A stretch of 64,000 nt of DNA, from contig NZ_SMYN01000011.1 in assembly GCF_004959935.1 (NCBI RefSeq), positions 47,202 to 111,201 on the forward strand. The letters are read 5' to 3'. Source of the stretch: Falsirhodobacter xinxiangensis. GTDB lineage: Bacteria > Pseudomonadota > Alphaproteobacteria > Rhodobacterales > Rhodobacteraceae. Each line of letters starts with the position of its first letter. Within the stretch, counting starts at the first letter, position 1. The notes under the pieces are model-generated. The model worked only from the letters and a program-made list of their open reading frames with translations. It did not search any database and was not told the origin of the DNA. Shown here piece after piece: positions 35,041 to 44,115 of this stretch. A program made the translations under genes and the position numbers.

Positions 35041-35055
35041 TGACAAAAAAAATCA
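35041..35055. promoter_or_regulatory. iron-responsive-operator-like site upstream of the receptor
   Basis: TGACAAAAAAAATCA has TGA-N9-TCA spacing and lies 19 bases before the start codon of the TonB receptor gene. It matches in form the perfect palindrome at 25193-25207, although its inner bases are A-rich rather than dyadic. Confidence 0.6.
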
Positions 35056-35073
35056 CCTAAAGACGAGGGATAG

Positions 35074-37230
35074 ATGATGCAACCCCATAAACTACGGCGC
35101 AGCTGCGTCGCGGCGCTTCTTGGCACAAGCTTGATCGTTCCGGTCACCGCGCTGGCCCAGACGTCAGAGGAGCCGATCGAGCTGGCACCGATCGTCATCA
35201 CCGCCGAAGAACAGGCAAAGCAGGCGCTTGGCGCATCGACCATCACCGCCGAAGATCTGGAGAAGCAGCCGGTCGCGAACGACATCTCGGAAATCATCCG
35301 CAAGATGCCGGGGATCAACCTGACCGGCAACTCCACCTCGGGTCAGCGGGGCAACAACCGCCAGATCGACGTTCGCGGCATGGGGCCGGAAAACACGTTG
35401 ATCCTGATCGACGGCAAGCCGGTCCTGTCGCGCAACTCGGTCAAGATGGGCCGTGCGGGCGAACGTGACACGCGCGGCGATTCCAACTGGGTGCCGCCGG
35501 AACTGGTCGAACGCATCGAAGTGCTGCGCGGCCCGGCTGCGGCGCGCTATGGTTCCGGCGCGTCGGGCGGGGTGGTCAACATCATCACCAAGCGCCCGGA
35601 CACGTTCACCGGGCAGGTGGGCCTGAGCTTCCATCTTCCCGAAGGTTCGGACGAAGGGGGCGGCAAGCGCACCAACTTCATGCTGGCCGGCCCGGTGGGA
35701 GAGAAGCTGAGCTTCCGCCTGACCGGCAACTACAACAAGACCGATGCCGATTCGCCCGAGATCAACGACGCCGCCTCGAACAGCGAAACCGCCAGCGCGG
35801 GCCGCGAGGGGGTGGTGAACAAGGATCTGACCGGCCTTCTGACATGGGCGCCGCGCGATGGGCACGAGATCGACTTCGAGCTCGGCTTTTCGCGCCAAGG
35901 CAACATCTTTGCCGGCGAGCGTGGCACATTCGGCTCCGGTGCCGAAGGCTCGTTCGAGGATGGCCTTGCCCAGCGCGGGCTGGAGACGAACACCATGTAT
36001 CGCTCCACCCTGGGTGTGACGCATCGCGGGGAATACAGCTTCGGCGAATCGTTCAGCTATCTGCAGTGGGAAAATACCCGCAACCGCCGACTGGGCGAAA
36101 GCAGCACGGGTCGCAACGAAGGCACGATCTGCGAGGATTGCCCTCCGCAGCGGACCACGCTTGACAACATCAACGCCAAGACCGAATGGGTGCTGCCGCT
36201 GACCATTGCGGGCAGGGAGCAATCGCTGACCCTTGGGGCCGAGGTCCGTCACGAGCGGATGAACGACAATGGCAACCCGCTTGATAATGGCGCCCCCAGC
36301 AAGCTGGACCAGACCAATATCGGCCTTTATGCCGAAAACAACATCCTGTGGGACGACCGGCTGACCCTGACGCCTGCCGTGCGGGTGGACTGGGCGGATA
36401 CCTATGGCTTCAACGCCAGCCCGAGCCTGAATGCGACCTATGCCTTCACGGATGAATGGTCGATGAAGGTGGGCGTCGCACGGGCCTTCAAGTCGCCGAA
36501 CCTGTATCAGTTGAATCCGAACTACCGCTACAATTCCGGGGGCAATGGGTGCCAGTTGGTCAACGGCCTGACCGAACCGTGCAAGATCCAGGGCAATCCG
36601 GACCTGAAGCCGGAAACCAGCCTGAACACCGAGGTCGGCATCGCCTATGAGGGGCTGGACGGCATCAGCGGCTCGCTTGCCTATTTCCACAACGATTACA
36701 AAGATCGGATCGCGGCCGGCAACACGCAGATCGGTGTCGAGCCCGATGGTCAGCGCGTCTTCATCTGGGACAACACGCCCGAGGCGAAAGTGTCCGGTCT
36801 TGAGGGCAGCTTCTCGGCTCCGCTGGGCGAGCGTTTCGCGTTCAGCGTCAACGCGACGTATATGCTGAAATCCGAAGACCAACGCGGCCAGCCGCTCAGC
36901 CTCGTGCCGAAATACACGATCAACAGCGCGCTGGACTGGCTGGCAAGCGATGACCTGACGGTCACGCTGTCGATGACCAACTATGGCCGGATCGAATCGC
37001 GGACCATCAACAGCAACACGGGCGGCGAGTTGCCCGCGGAGGAGATCGAGGATCGTCCCTCCTATACGCTGGTGAACCTGGGCGCGAAATGGGACATGAC
37101 CGAAACGGCGCATCTGTCGGCGGGGGTGACCAACCTGTTCGACGAACAGCTGTTCCGCACCGGTATCGGCGCGAACACCTTCAATGAACCGGGTCGGGCG
37201 TTCTATCTGTCGATCAACAAGACGTTCTGA
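35074..37230 (+). CDS. TonB-dependent catecholate siderophore receptor (FepA/PfeA family)
   Basis: A 718-residue outer-membrane receptor. Signal peptide (RSCVAALLGTSLIVPVTALA), TonB-box region (PIVITAEEQ), plug domain with PGINLTGNSTSGQRGNNRQIDVRGMG and ILIDGKPV, and then the FepA-subfamily hallmark GERDTRGDSNWVPPELVERIE, LRGPAAARYGSGASGGVVNI. The 22-strand barrel follows, with AFKSPNLYQLNPNYRY and a terminal aromatic (LSINKTF). It imports ferric catecholates such as enterobactin, fitting the local NRPS genes. GAGGGA precedes the tandem ATGATG start. Confidence 0.94.
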   Translation: MMQPHKLRRSCVAALLGTSLIVPVTALAQTSEEPIELAPIVITAEEQAKQALGASTITAEDLEKQPVANDISEIIRKMPGINLTGNSTSGQRGNNRQIDVRGMGPENTLILIDGKPVLSRNSVKMGRAGERDTRGDSNWVPPELVERIEVLRGPAAARYGSGASGGVVNIITKRPDTFTGQVGLSFHLPEGSDEGGGKRTNFMLAGPVGEKLSFRLTGNYNKTDADSPEINDAASNSETASAGREGVVNKDLTGLLTWAPRDGHEIDFELGFSRQGNIFAGERGTFGSGAEGSFEDGLAQRGLETNTMYRSTLGVTHRGEYSFGESFSYLQWENTRNRRLGESSTGRNEGTICEDCPPQRTTLDNINAKTEWVLPLTIAGREQSLTLGAEVRHERMNDNGNPLDNGAPSKLDQTNIGLYAENNILWDDRLTLTPAVRVDWADTYGFNASPSLNATYAFTDEWSMKVGVARAFKSPNLYQLNPNYRYNSGGNGCQLVNGLTEPCKIQGNPDLKPETSLNTEVGIAYEGLDGISGSLAYFHNDYKDRIAAGNTQIGVEPDGQRVFIWDNTPEAKVSGLEGSFSAPLGERFAFSVNATYMLKSEDQRGQPLSLVPKYTINSALDWLASDDLTVTLSMTNYGRIESRTINSNTGGELPAEEIEDRPSYTLVNLGAKWDMTETAHLSAGVTNLFDEQLFRTGIGANTFNEPGRAFYLSINKTF

Positions 37231-37250
37231 TCGGGCCCTATGACGAAGCG

Positions 37251-37280
37251 CGCCGCGTCCCTTTCGGGTCGCGGCGTTTT
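37251..37280 (+). terminator. terminator after the receptor gene
   Basis: cgccgcg / cgcggcg (37251-37257 and 37270-37276) with an inner CCC/GGG pairing is followed by TTTT. Confidence 0.8.
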
Positions 37281-37321
37281 GCTGGGCGCAGCGTCGGCGG
37301 TCGAATCGTCGATGCGGACAA

Positions 37322-37366
37322 AGAAAAAGCCCCGGACCGAACGTCCGAGGCTTTTTGGTCTTGGAA
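37322..37366 (-). terminator. terminator downstream of rpmG (bidirectional)
   Basis: A hairpin agcc-c-cggac / gtccg-a-ggct (one mismatch) is flanked by A-rich and T-rich tracts on both sides (aaagaaaa and tttttgg), so it can stop transcription from rpmG on the minus strand and from the receptor on the plus strand. Confidence 0.8.
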
Positions 37367-37380
37367 AAGACAGGCAGATC

Positions 37381-37548
37381 TTACTTGATCTTGCCTTCTT
37401 TGTATTCCACATGCTCGCGCTTCACGGGGTCGTATTTGCGAACCGTCATCTTCTCGGTCATGGTGCGGGCGTTCTTCTTGGTCACATAGAAGTGCCCGGT
37501 GCCCGCCGTCGAGTTCAGACGGATCTTGATCGTCGTCGGCTTCGCCAT
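37381..37548 (-). CDS. rpmG: 50S ribosomal protein L33
   Basis: A 55-residue ribosomal protein, [22 protein letters not shown] then [10 protein letters not shown] and [19 protein letters not shown]. It is the Cys-free (C-minus) type, without the two zinc-binding CxxC motifs, as is usual in Proteobacteria. Monocistronic with its own terminator at 37322-37366. Confidence 0.97.
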   Translation of the reverse strand: MAKPTTIKIRLNSTAGTGHFYVTKKNARTMTEKMTVRKYDPVKREHVEYKEGKIK

Positions 37549-37725
37549 TGTCGTCTCCACAGCGTCGGAGGAAACGGCTCCCCCGTGGTAAATCCTTGAA
37601 GCCCGCCTTTTAACCGCGCGCGCCCCGGAGTCAACCGCAATTCGGGTTTCCGCCGAATGAAAATACGGACGGTTGGACCCTTGCGCCACAGGCCATACAT
37701 TGGACCGGGGAAAAGGAGTAGAGCC

Positions 37726-38487
37726 ATGAACGCAGATCCGAATTTCCGCGCCGTTCCGCTGCGCCGGGCCACCATATATCGCATGGTCATGGGCGATCAT
37801 GTCTGTCCCTTCGGGCTGAAGGCGAAGGCGCAGCTGGAAAAGCACGGCTATCAGGTCGATGACCGCTGGCTGCGCACCCGCGAGGAGGTGGACGCCTTCA
37901 AGGCCCAGCACGGCGTCAAGACCACGCCGCAGGTCTGGATCGGCGAGGATCGGATCGGCGGGCATGATGCGCTGCGGGCGTTTCTGGGCGACCCGGTGGC
38001 GGGCAAGAACGACACGACCTATGCCCCGGTGGTCGCGGTCTTTGCCGTGGCGGCGCTGTCGGCGCTGGCGGCGCGCTGGGCAACGGACACGCTGACCTTC
38101 GCAAGCTGGCTGCAATGGGCGATCGCCTTTGCGATGGTGCTGCTGGGGCTGCAGAAGCTTCAGGACGTCGAAAGCTTCACCACCGGCTTTCTGGGCTATG
38201 ACCTGCTGGCGCGGAAATGGGTGGGCTATGCCTATATCTATCCCTTTGCCGAGACGGCGGCAGGGCTTTTGATGATCACGGGCGTGCTGCTTTGGGTTTC
38301 GGTGCCCGTTGCGCTGTTCATCGGGGTGGTGGGCGTCGTATCGGTGGTGCAGGCGGTCTATGTCGAGAAGCGAGAGCTGCGCTGCGCCTGCGTGGGTGGA
38401 AACAGCCGCGTGCCACTGGGGTTCGTGTCCCTGCTGGAAAGTGCCATGATGGTGTTCATGGCGCTTTGGATGCTGGCGATGGTGTGA
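37726..38487 (+). CDS. glutaredoxin-MauE fusion membrane protein
   Basis: A 253-residue fusion. Residues about 14-90 are a glutaredoxin-like domain with monothiol active site CPFG (C27 in [14 protein letters not shown]) and the cis-proline loop KTTPQVWIG. From about residue 100 it has four membrane segments of the MauE/DoxX type ([75 protein letters not shown]) with the MauE-type C-terminal motif [20 protein letters not shown]. MauE helps form disulfides in methylamine dehydrogenase. No mau genes are near; a general membrane thiol-redox role is likelier. AAGGAG precedes the start. Confidence 0.85.
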   Translation: MNADPNFRAVPLRRATIYRMVMGDHVCPFGLKAKAQLEKHGYQVDDRWLRTREEVDAFKAQHGVKTTPQVWIGEDRIGGHDALRAFLGDPVAGKNDTTYAPVVAVFAVAALSALAARWATDTLTFASWLQWAIAFAMVLLGLQKLQDVESFTTGFLGYDLLARKWVGYAYIYPFAETAAGLLMITGVLLWVSVPVALFIGVVGVVSVVQAVYVEKRELRCACVGGNSRVPLGFVSLLESAMMVFMALWMLAMV

Positions 38488-38488
38488 T

Positions 38489-38886
38489 TGCGCGGATGGC
38501 CTGTAAGCCGGATTTTGTTCCGGGAATCGCTTCCCTTCGATGACCATTCCTCTGGTCCCGCCGTTGCCGGTGGGATCTAGCTGCCAACCCGGACCCCTGG
38601 GCTGAAGCATCCTGCCTGTGGTCTCCGCTAAGGCGCGGACCTTACAGGCGCGGGGTCCCTATTCGGCATTGCTCCGGGTGGGGCTTGCCTTGCCGTCCCT
38701 GTTGCCAGGTCCGCGGTGGGCTCTTACCCCACCGTTTCACCATCACCCCGACATGCGGGGCAGACTCTTCTCTGTGGCGCTTTCCCTCGGGTTGCCCCGG
38801 CCGGGCGTTACCCGGCACCCTTGCCTCATGGAGTCCGGACTTTCCTCGCGGGTTGCCCCACGCGGTCATCCGGCCATCCGCGCATC
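38489..38886 (-). ncRNA. rnpB: RNase P RNA, bacterial type A
   Basis: The minus strand carries the conserved P4-forming block GAGGAAAGTCCGGACTCC (38847-38830) and the 3' block AAAATCCGGCTTACAGGCC (38518-38500). The ends pair as P1: GGATGGCC near 38884-38872 with GGCCATCC near 38493-38501. The length near 400 nt fits alphaproteobacterial RNase P RNAs. It is the catalytic subunit that trims tRNA 5' leaders. It fills the only stretch above 300 bases without a protein gene; ends are approximate by a few bases. Confidence 0.95.
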
Positions 38887-38893
38887 GCGGGGG

Positions 38894-39481
38894 TTATGCG
38901 GTGCGCGCCGCCGCGTCAAGGCCCGCTGCAAGGGCGCGGTCGGTATCGTCCAAGGGGCCGCGTGCCCAAGGGCGGAAGCGCAGCCGGAACGCCTCCAGCG
39001 CGGCGCAGGGATAGCCAAAGGCGCGAAGGTGCGCGTCGAAGTCACCGGGCAGGGCGGGGCCGGGCCAGACGGCCAGCCCCTGACGCGCCAGCCGCCGCCA
39101 GTCGAAACGAGGGCCGGGATCGGATTTGCGGTCCGGCGCCATGTCGGAATGGGCGATCACGCCAGCGGGGCGGATGGACCAGCGGGCCATGATCCCGTGC
39201 AGCAGACCCTCTAGCGCGCGCATCTGCGGCTCGGGGAAGGGGGATGCGCCGTCATTGGCAAGCTCGATCCCGATGGAGCGGGAATTGACGTCGTCGCGCC
39301 CTGCCCATTCGCCAGCGCCCGCATGCCATGCGCGCAGGGCTTCGTCCACCAGTTGCAGGACGCGCCCATCCTCGGCGATCAGCCAATGGCATGACACTTC
39401 GGCCGCCGGATCGCACAGGCGATCACGCGCGGCTTCGAAGGTTGCCATGGCGGTGTAGTGTATGACGATCAGGTCCGGCAC
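38894..39481 (-). CDS. N-acetylmuramoyl-L-alanine amidase (AmpD-like, amidase_2)
   Basis: A zinc amidase of 195 residues from the GTG at 39481. Zn ligands are H8 (VIHYTAM), His in VIAHSDMAPDRKSDPGPRFDW (HSD and the Asp of KxDPG). The binding groove motif SRSIGIELANDG is present. Upstream in frame, without a stop, the codons read LNLSPNHGSRRDGA, and SPNHGxRR is a conserved N-terminus in this family. The true start may therefore be a CTG at 39523 or 39517, overlapping the upstream lipoprotein gene. It cleaves anhydro-muropeptides in peptidoglycan recycling. No signal peptide. Confidence 0.88.
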   Translation of the reverse strand: MPDLIVIHYTAMATFEAARDRLCDPAAEVSCHWLIAEDGRVLQLVDEALRAWHAGAGEWAGRDDVNSRSIGIELANDGASPFPEPQMRALEGLLHGIMARWSIRPAGVIAHSDMAPDRKSDPGPRFDWRRLARQGLAVWPGPALPGDFDAHLRAFGYPCAALEAFRLRFRPWARGPLDDTDRALAAGLDAAARTA

Positions 39482-39519
39482 CGCGCCATCGCGGCGCGAT
39501 CCGTGATTGGGCGACAGGT

Positions 39520-40245
39520 TCAGCGCAGGGCCGCGCGGAAGGGGGTCGGGTCCCAGCCGCAGGCATAGCCGTCGCCGTCCGGATCGAGGCCCCGGCGGTC
39601 GCGATCCGGGCCACCCGCTTCAAGGAAGGCGATCTGCGCCTGATCCGCCGACGGGTATTTCGCGCAGGCATTTGCGGTGTTCGTCAGCCGGATGGCCGAA
39701 CGGCCATACATCTGCGTGCCCACCGGATGGCTGGTTTGCAGCGCGAACTGCACAATGGAAGAACCGCCGGACGAATCCGGACGTTGCGGGATCGCGGTCG
39801 GCTGGATCTGTTGATACTGCGCGCGGTTCTGTGCGATGGCGGCGGCATCTTCGGCGATGGAACGATCTGCCGAGACCGCGTCGAAGTTGTTCTCGTTGGA
39901 AATGGCGGCGTGACCGGCGATCGCCGCCATCTCGCCATTCTCGACCCGGATGTTGGACGGTGCGTCGCCGCGAGGGCGCATCGCATTCGCATCGTTATAT
40001 CCGGTGCCGGACACCGGAACCGAATTGCCGCCCTCTGCCGCGTTGATCGCCGCAAGTGCTCCCTCGGTCGAGAAGCTTTGCCCCTGCGGTTGACCATAGG
40101 TCTGGACCGGCTGCGTCATCGGGGAGGACCCGTTCAGCTGCGCGTTCCGCATATAGTCCTGGTAGCTGGCGCCGCTGTCGGGCACCTGCGGCGCGCAGGC
40201 CGCAAGCCCGAGGGCGACGATCACGAAAGAAACGCGTGCAGACAT
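39520..40245 (-). CDS. lipoprotein with C-terminal excalibur-like domain
   Basis: A 241-residue lipoprotein: signal RVSFVIVALG and lipobox LAAC (C17). The middle is low-complexity, rich in Q, N, S and A. The C-terminal ~45 residues contain NACAKYPSADQAQIAFLEAGGP and DRRGLDPDGDGYACGWDPTPFR. The paired cysteines and the DPDGDGxACGWD calcium-loop-like motif are the excalibur pattern. Likely anchored to the envelope; function unknown. The end overlaps the extended reading of the amidase gene. Confidence 0.75.
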   Translation of the reverse strand: MSARVSFVIVALGLAACAPQVPDSGASYQDYMRNAQLNGSSPMTQPVQTYGQPQGQSFSTEGALAAINAAEGGNSVPVSGTGYNDANAMRPRGDAPSNIRVENGEMAAIAGHAAISNENNFDAVSADRSIAEDAAAIAQNRAQYQQIQPTAIPQRPDSSGGSSIVQFALQTSHPVGTQMYGRSAIRLTNTANACAKYPSADQAQIAFLEAGGPDRDRRGLDPDGDGYACGWDPTPFRAALR

Positions 40246-40278
40246 CTGTGTTTCCGACTCAAATCCCAGTTTGGGCGC

Positions 40279-41745
40279 TTACCACCATTTGGCGGGTTTT
40301 GCTACGAACCCCGCCGATTTTTCGAGCACATAGGCGTGATTGAGAAGCTCCGCCTCCTGCCACGGCTGGCCGATCAGTTGCAGGCCAAGCGGCAGGCCCG
40401 AGGCCGAGAGCCCCACCGGAACCGAAACGCCGGGCAGCCCGGCAAGGTTCAGCGTCACGGTGAAGACGTCGTTCAGATAAGCCTCGACCGGGTTGTCGGA
40501 TTTCTTGCCGATCTCGAACGCGGGCGTCGGGGTGGCGGGGGCAAGGATCGCATCCACGCCATCCGCGAAGGCAAGCTCGAAGTCGCGCTTGATCAGCGCG
40601 CGAACCTTGCGGGCGCGGTTGTAATAGGCGTCGTAGAAGCCCGCGGACAGCACATAGGCCCCGACCATGACGCGGCGCTGGACTTCCTTGCCGAAGCCCT
40701 TGGCGCGGGTCTTCTCATACATGTCCGTGATGTCGTCGCCCGCGTTCAGCGTGGCCCGCATCCCATACCGCACGCCGTCATATCGGGCGAGGTTCGAGGA
40801 TGCTTCGGCCGGGGCGATGACGTAATAGGCGGGCAGTGCGTATTTCGTGTGGGGAAGCGAGATGTCCACGATTTGGGCCCCCGCATCCTTCAGCATCTCG
40901 GCCCCGCGGCGCCACAGGGCGTCGATCTCGTCCGACATGCCGTCCATGCGGTATTCGCGCGGAATGCCGATCTTCTTGCCGCGGATATCGCCGGTCAGCG
41001 CCGCTTCGAAATCCGGCACGGCGATGTCGGCAGAGGTCGAATCCTTTGCGTCATGCCCGGCCATGCTGCCCAGCATGATTGCGGCATCGCGGACCGATTT
41101 GGTCATCGGTCCCGCCTGATCCAGCGACGAGGCATAGGCGACGACGCCCCAACGCGACACCCGGCCATAGGTCGGCTTGATCCCGACCGTTCCGGTGAAG
41201 GCGGCGGGCTGGCGGATCGAGCCGCCCGTGTCGGTGCCGGTCGCCGCAATGCACAGGTCGGCCGCGACCGCCGCCGCCGATCCGCCCGACGATCCGCCGG
41301 GGGTCAGCCCGTCGCGCCACGGGTTGATCGCGGGGCCATAGGCCGAATTCTCGTTGGACGAGCCCATGGCGAATTCGTCCATGTTCAGCTTGCCCAGCAT
41401 CACCGCGCCATCGCCGAACAGCTTGGACGTGACGGTGGATTCGTATTCCGGCGTGAAGCCCGACAGGATGTTCGATGCCGCCTGCGAAGGAACGCCGCGC
41501 GTGCAGAACAGATCCTTGATCCCCAGCGGGATGCCGCACATCGACGGCGCATCGCCGGATGCAAGACGCGCATCGGCGGCCTTCGCCATCTCCAGCGCCA
41601 GATCGGGCGTGTGGTGGACGAAGGCGTTCAGCTTCGTCGAAGCACCAGCCGCTTTCAGGCAGGCCTCTGTCAGTTCGACCGACGTGATCTCGCGCTTGCG
41701 CAGGGCGTCGCGGGCGGCTTCGATGGTCAGGGTATTGCTGCTCAT
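40279..41745 (-). CDS. gatA: Asp-tRNA(Asn)/Glu-tRNA(Gln) amidotransferase subunit A
   Basis: A 488-residue amidase-signature enzyme. The catalytic Lys-Ser-Ser region shows [10 protein letters not shown] (Lys) and [16 protein letters not shown], and [10 protein letters not shown] follows with the nucleophile Ser. It hydrolyses glutamine and passes ammonia to GatB for tRNA-dependent transamidation. Overlaps gatC (ATGA). gatB is not in the window, as is common in this order where gatCA and gatB are separate. Confidence 0.96.
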   Translation of the reverse strand: MSSNTLTIEAARDALRKREITSVELTEACLKAAGASTKLNAFVHHTPDLALEMAKAADARLASGDAPSMCGIPLGIKDLFCTRGVPSQAASNILSGFTPEYESTVTSKLFGDGAVMLGKLNMDEFAMGSSNENSAYGPAINPWRDGLTPGGSSGGSAAAVAADLCIAATGTDTGGSIRQPAAFTGTVGIKPTYGRVSRWGVVAYASSLDQAGPMTKSVRDAAIMLGSMAGHDAKDSTSADIAVPDFEAALTGDIRGKKIGIPREYRMDGMSDEIDALWRRGAEMLKDAGAQIVDISLPHTKYALPAYYVIAPAEASSNLARYDGVRYGMRATLNAGDDITDMYEKTRAKGFGKEVQRRVMVGAYVLSAGFYDAYYNRARKVRALIKRDFELAFADGVDAILAPATPTPAFEIGKKSDNPVEAYLNDVFTVTLNLAGLPGVSVPVGLSASGLPLGLQLIGQPWQEAELLNHAYVLEKSAGFVAKPAKWW

Positions 41746-42029
41746 TCCACCACCTTCGGCACGGCAAAGAAACCTTCTCGCGCATCGGGCGCGTTCGACA
41801 GGACCTTTTCCTGGATGTCTCCGTCGGTCACGACATCCGCGCGGCGTTTCAGCCGCATCGGCGTCACCGAGGTCATGGGCTCGACCCCCGAGACATCCAC
41901 CTCGTTCAGCTGTTCCATGAAGGTCAGGATGTTGCTGAGTTCGCCTGCCAGCGCGGGCAGATCGGCCTCCTCGACTCGGATACGCGCCAGATGCGCGACC
42001 TTGCGGGCGGTCTCGGTGTCGATCGACAT
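41742..42029 (-). CDS. gatC: amidotransferase subunit C
   Basis: A 95-residue helper subunit: [23 protein letters not shown], then [23 protein letters not shown], the GatC consensus including the VEPM turn, ending [11 protein letters not shown]. It wraps GatA and stabilises the GatCAB complex. Directly upstream of gatA with a 4-base overlap. Confidence 0.96.
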   Translation of the reverse strand: MSIDTETARKVAHLARIRVEEADLPALAGELSNILTFMEQLNEVDVSGVEPMTSVTPMRLKRRADVVTDGDIQEKVLSNAPDAREGFFAVPKVVE

Positions 42030-42062
42030 GGAAAGCTCCGGGGTGTTGGTCCGGGGCGGGGT

Positions 42063-42329
42063 TTAACGCGCGCGCAGCCGCAGGGCAAGCGCGCGCAGCC
42101 CCAGCACCACGGCAAGGATGATCGCATTCGCCGCCAGACCCACGGCGATGCGAACCGGATCGGCCCCGCCCTGCATCGCGACGGGGATGATGACGGCCAC
42201 GAACACGATCCCCGCCAGCAGCGGCACGATCACCCCCGATATGGCGGCGTTGCGCAGCGTGGTCAGCACCAGCGCCACCAGAAGGCCGATGCGGAACGGG
42301 TCGGTCAGTTGCGAGATCAGAAGGTCCAT
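42063..42329 (-). CDS. small inner-membrane protein, hypothetical
   Basis: An 88-residue hydrophobic protein starting [22 protein letters not shown]. Three membrane segments are visible: [35 protein letters not shown] and [21 protein letters not shown], ending in a basic LRLRAR. It lies 33 bases upstream of gatC and is read in the same direction, so is probably co-transcribed. No family recognised. Confidence 0.65.
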   Translation of the reverse strand: MDLLISQLTDPFRIGLLVALVLTTLRNAAISGVIVPLLAGIVFVAVIIPVAMQGGADPVRIAVGLAANAIILAVVLGLRALALRLRAR

Positions 42330-42398
42330 GCCGCCATCCTTGCCGCCTTGCGCTTTGGGATCAAGTGGTGTCATCGCTGGCACATGACGGAGGAACGG

Positions 42399-44057
42399 AT
42401 GGACCGGACGATCGGAATGCGCGGGGCGATGGCCCTTGTCGGGGCGCTGGCGGGGCTTAGCCTCTATGGTCTTTACGAGGCGCTGGAGGCGCTGCCCCCT
42501 CTGGCGGCGTTGGCGCTGGCGGCGTTCGCTGGCAGCTTCGCCACCGCGCTGCTGGGCATGTGGGGGCCGCTGCCATTCCGTCGCGCGGGGGCTGGGGCGC
42601 TGGTGATCGCTGTCTTGTCCGCAGGGCTGCTGGTGCTGGCGGGGATGCGGTTCACCGATCTGGAAGGGCTGTTCGACAGCAGCCACGCCTCGCTTGCGTT
42701 CTTCGTCACGGTGCTGATCCCGCTGCCGTTCTGGATCGCGGGGTCGGTGCGCGACTATCCGGCGTTGTTCTCCGCCGCGTGGGGCATCGTCATGCGCTAT
42801 GTCGGGGCATGGCTGTTCGTCGGGCTGGTCTGGGGGCTGATCTATCTGTCGGACGCGCTTTTGAACATCGTCGGGATCGACTGGGTCGAACGGGTGATCG
42901 ACACCGACGCCGCACCCTGGATCATCACCGGGCTGGCGCTGGGCCTTGCGATCGCCGTCGCGAACGAGCTTTCGGAGGTCGTCTCGCCCTTCATCGTGCT
43001 GCGGCTTCTGCGTGTGTTGCTGCCGGTGGTGCTGGCGGTGATGGTGGTGTTCCTGATCGCGCTGCCCTTCCGGGGGGCGGCGGATGTGTTCGGGTCGCTG
43101 TCGGTGGCGGGCACGCTGCTGTGGATGTGCGTCGCGGCGGCAACGCTGGTGACGGCGGCGGTGGAGCGGCGGGACGATGATTCGGTCCACGGCGCGATGG
43201 CATGGGCCGCGCGCGCGCTGGCGGCGATCCTGCCGATTCCGGCTGCGCTGGCGGTCTGGTCGGTCTGGCTGCGGGTGTCGGAATATGGCTGGACCCCGCC
43301 GCGCCTGTTTGCCGCCGTGGGGGCCGGGATGGCGCTGGCCTATGGCGCGGCTTATCTGCTGGCGGTGGTTCGTCCCGGATGGCGGGCGCATCTGCGGCAG
43401 GGGAACATCGTGCTGGCGCTGCTGCTGATCGGGGTGGCGGCGATCTGGCAGACGCCGCTGCTGGACGCGCAGCGCATATCCGCCGAAAGCCAGCTTGACC
43501 GGATCGTCGCGGGGCGGGGCGAGGCCGATCCTTCGGCGATGCTGGACTGGGGCCGGGCAGGGGATCGTGCCTTCGCGAGCCTGGACGCATTGGCGGCCCA
43601 GCCGGGGCAGGAGGATCTTGCCCGCCGCCTGCGCGCCGCCCGTGAGGTTCCGCGCAGGGCAACGGCGGCGGATGTCGCGGCGGTGCTGCCCGTGCGCCCG
43701 GAATCGGAGACGGCACTGCGCGACCGTTTCCTTGCCGGGATGGATCAATGGCAACTGGACAGCCTGCGCAGCGGTTGCGCCACGGCCTGTGTGATGGTGA
43801 TCGGTCCCTTCTGGCCTGACGAGACGGCTCCGCAGGCGCTGATCGCCTATGACCCCGGTCACGGACAATTCGCGGCGTTCGAGGGATTCGCGCTGGTGGA
43901 TGGCAAGGTGCAGTCGCGCATCGCATCGCCGGTGGGCACGCAGGAACGGGGGGCTGCCGAGGTGGTCGGCGCGATCATCCGCGACGGGCTGCGTTTCGTT
44001 CCGGTCGCGCAGAACCGGCTGGAACTGCCCGGGGGAAGCGTGACGATCCAGCGTTGA
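42399..44057 (+). CDS. DUF4153 family membrane protein
   Basis: A 552-residue protein; the start at 42399 (MDRTIGMRGAM) has GGAGG five bases upstream. The first ~370 residues contain around ten hydrophobic segments, with the DUF4153-type blocks DWVERVIDTDAAPWIITGLALGLAIAVANE and LLPVVLAVMVVFLIALPFRG. The C-terminal ~180 residues are soluble, with a CATACVMV segment and a predicted mixed alpha/beta fold. No catalytic motif is evident. The function of the family is unknown; it is a stand-alone gene here. Confidence 0.8.
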   Translation: MDRTIGMRGAMALVGALAGLSLYGLYEALEALPPLAALALAAFAGSFATALLGMWGPLPFRRAGAGALVIAVLSAGLLVLAGMRFTDLEGLFDSSHASLAFFVTVLIPLPFWIAGSVRDYPALFSAAWGIVMRYVGAWLFVGLVWGLIYLSDALLNIVGIDWVERVIDTDAAPWIITGLALGLAIAVANELSEVVSPFIVLRLLRVLLPVVLAVMVVFLIALPFRGAADVFGSLSVAGTLLWMCVAAATLVTAAVERRDDDSVHGAMAWAARALAAILPIPAALAVWSVWLRVSEYGWTPPRLFAAVGAGMALAYGAAYLLAVVRPGWRAHLRQGNIVLALLLIGVAAIWQTPLLDAQRISAESQLDRIVAGRGEADPSAMLDWGRAGDRAFASLDALAAQPGQEDLARRLRAAREVPRRATAADVAAVLPVRPESETALRDRFLAGMDQWQLDSLRSGCATACVMVIGPFWPDETAPQALIAYDPGHGQFAAFEGFALVDGKVQSRIASPVGTQERGAAEVVGAIIRDGLRFVPVAQNRLELPGGSVTIQR

Positions 44058-44115
44058 AACTATTTTAACCGGCGCAGACCTAACCTTTGCCGAGTTGGTG
44101 CGAGGGGTGAAGGTG

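Noticed and set aside
37726..38487. Methylamine utilisation locus because of the MauE-like domain
   Set aside because: No mauA, mauB, mauD or related genes are in the window and the protein is a glutaredoxin fusion.
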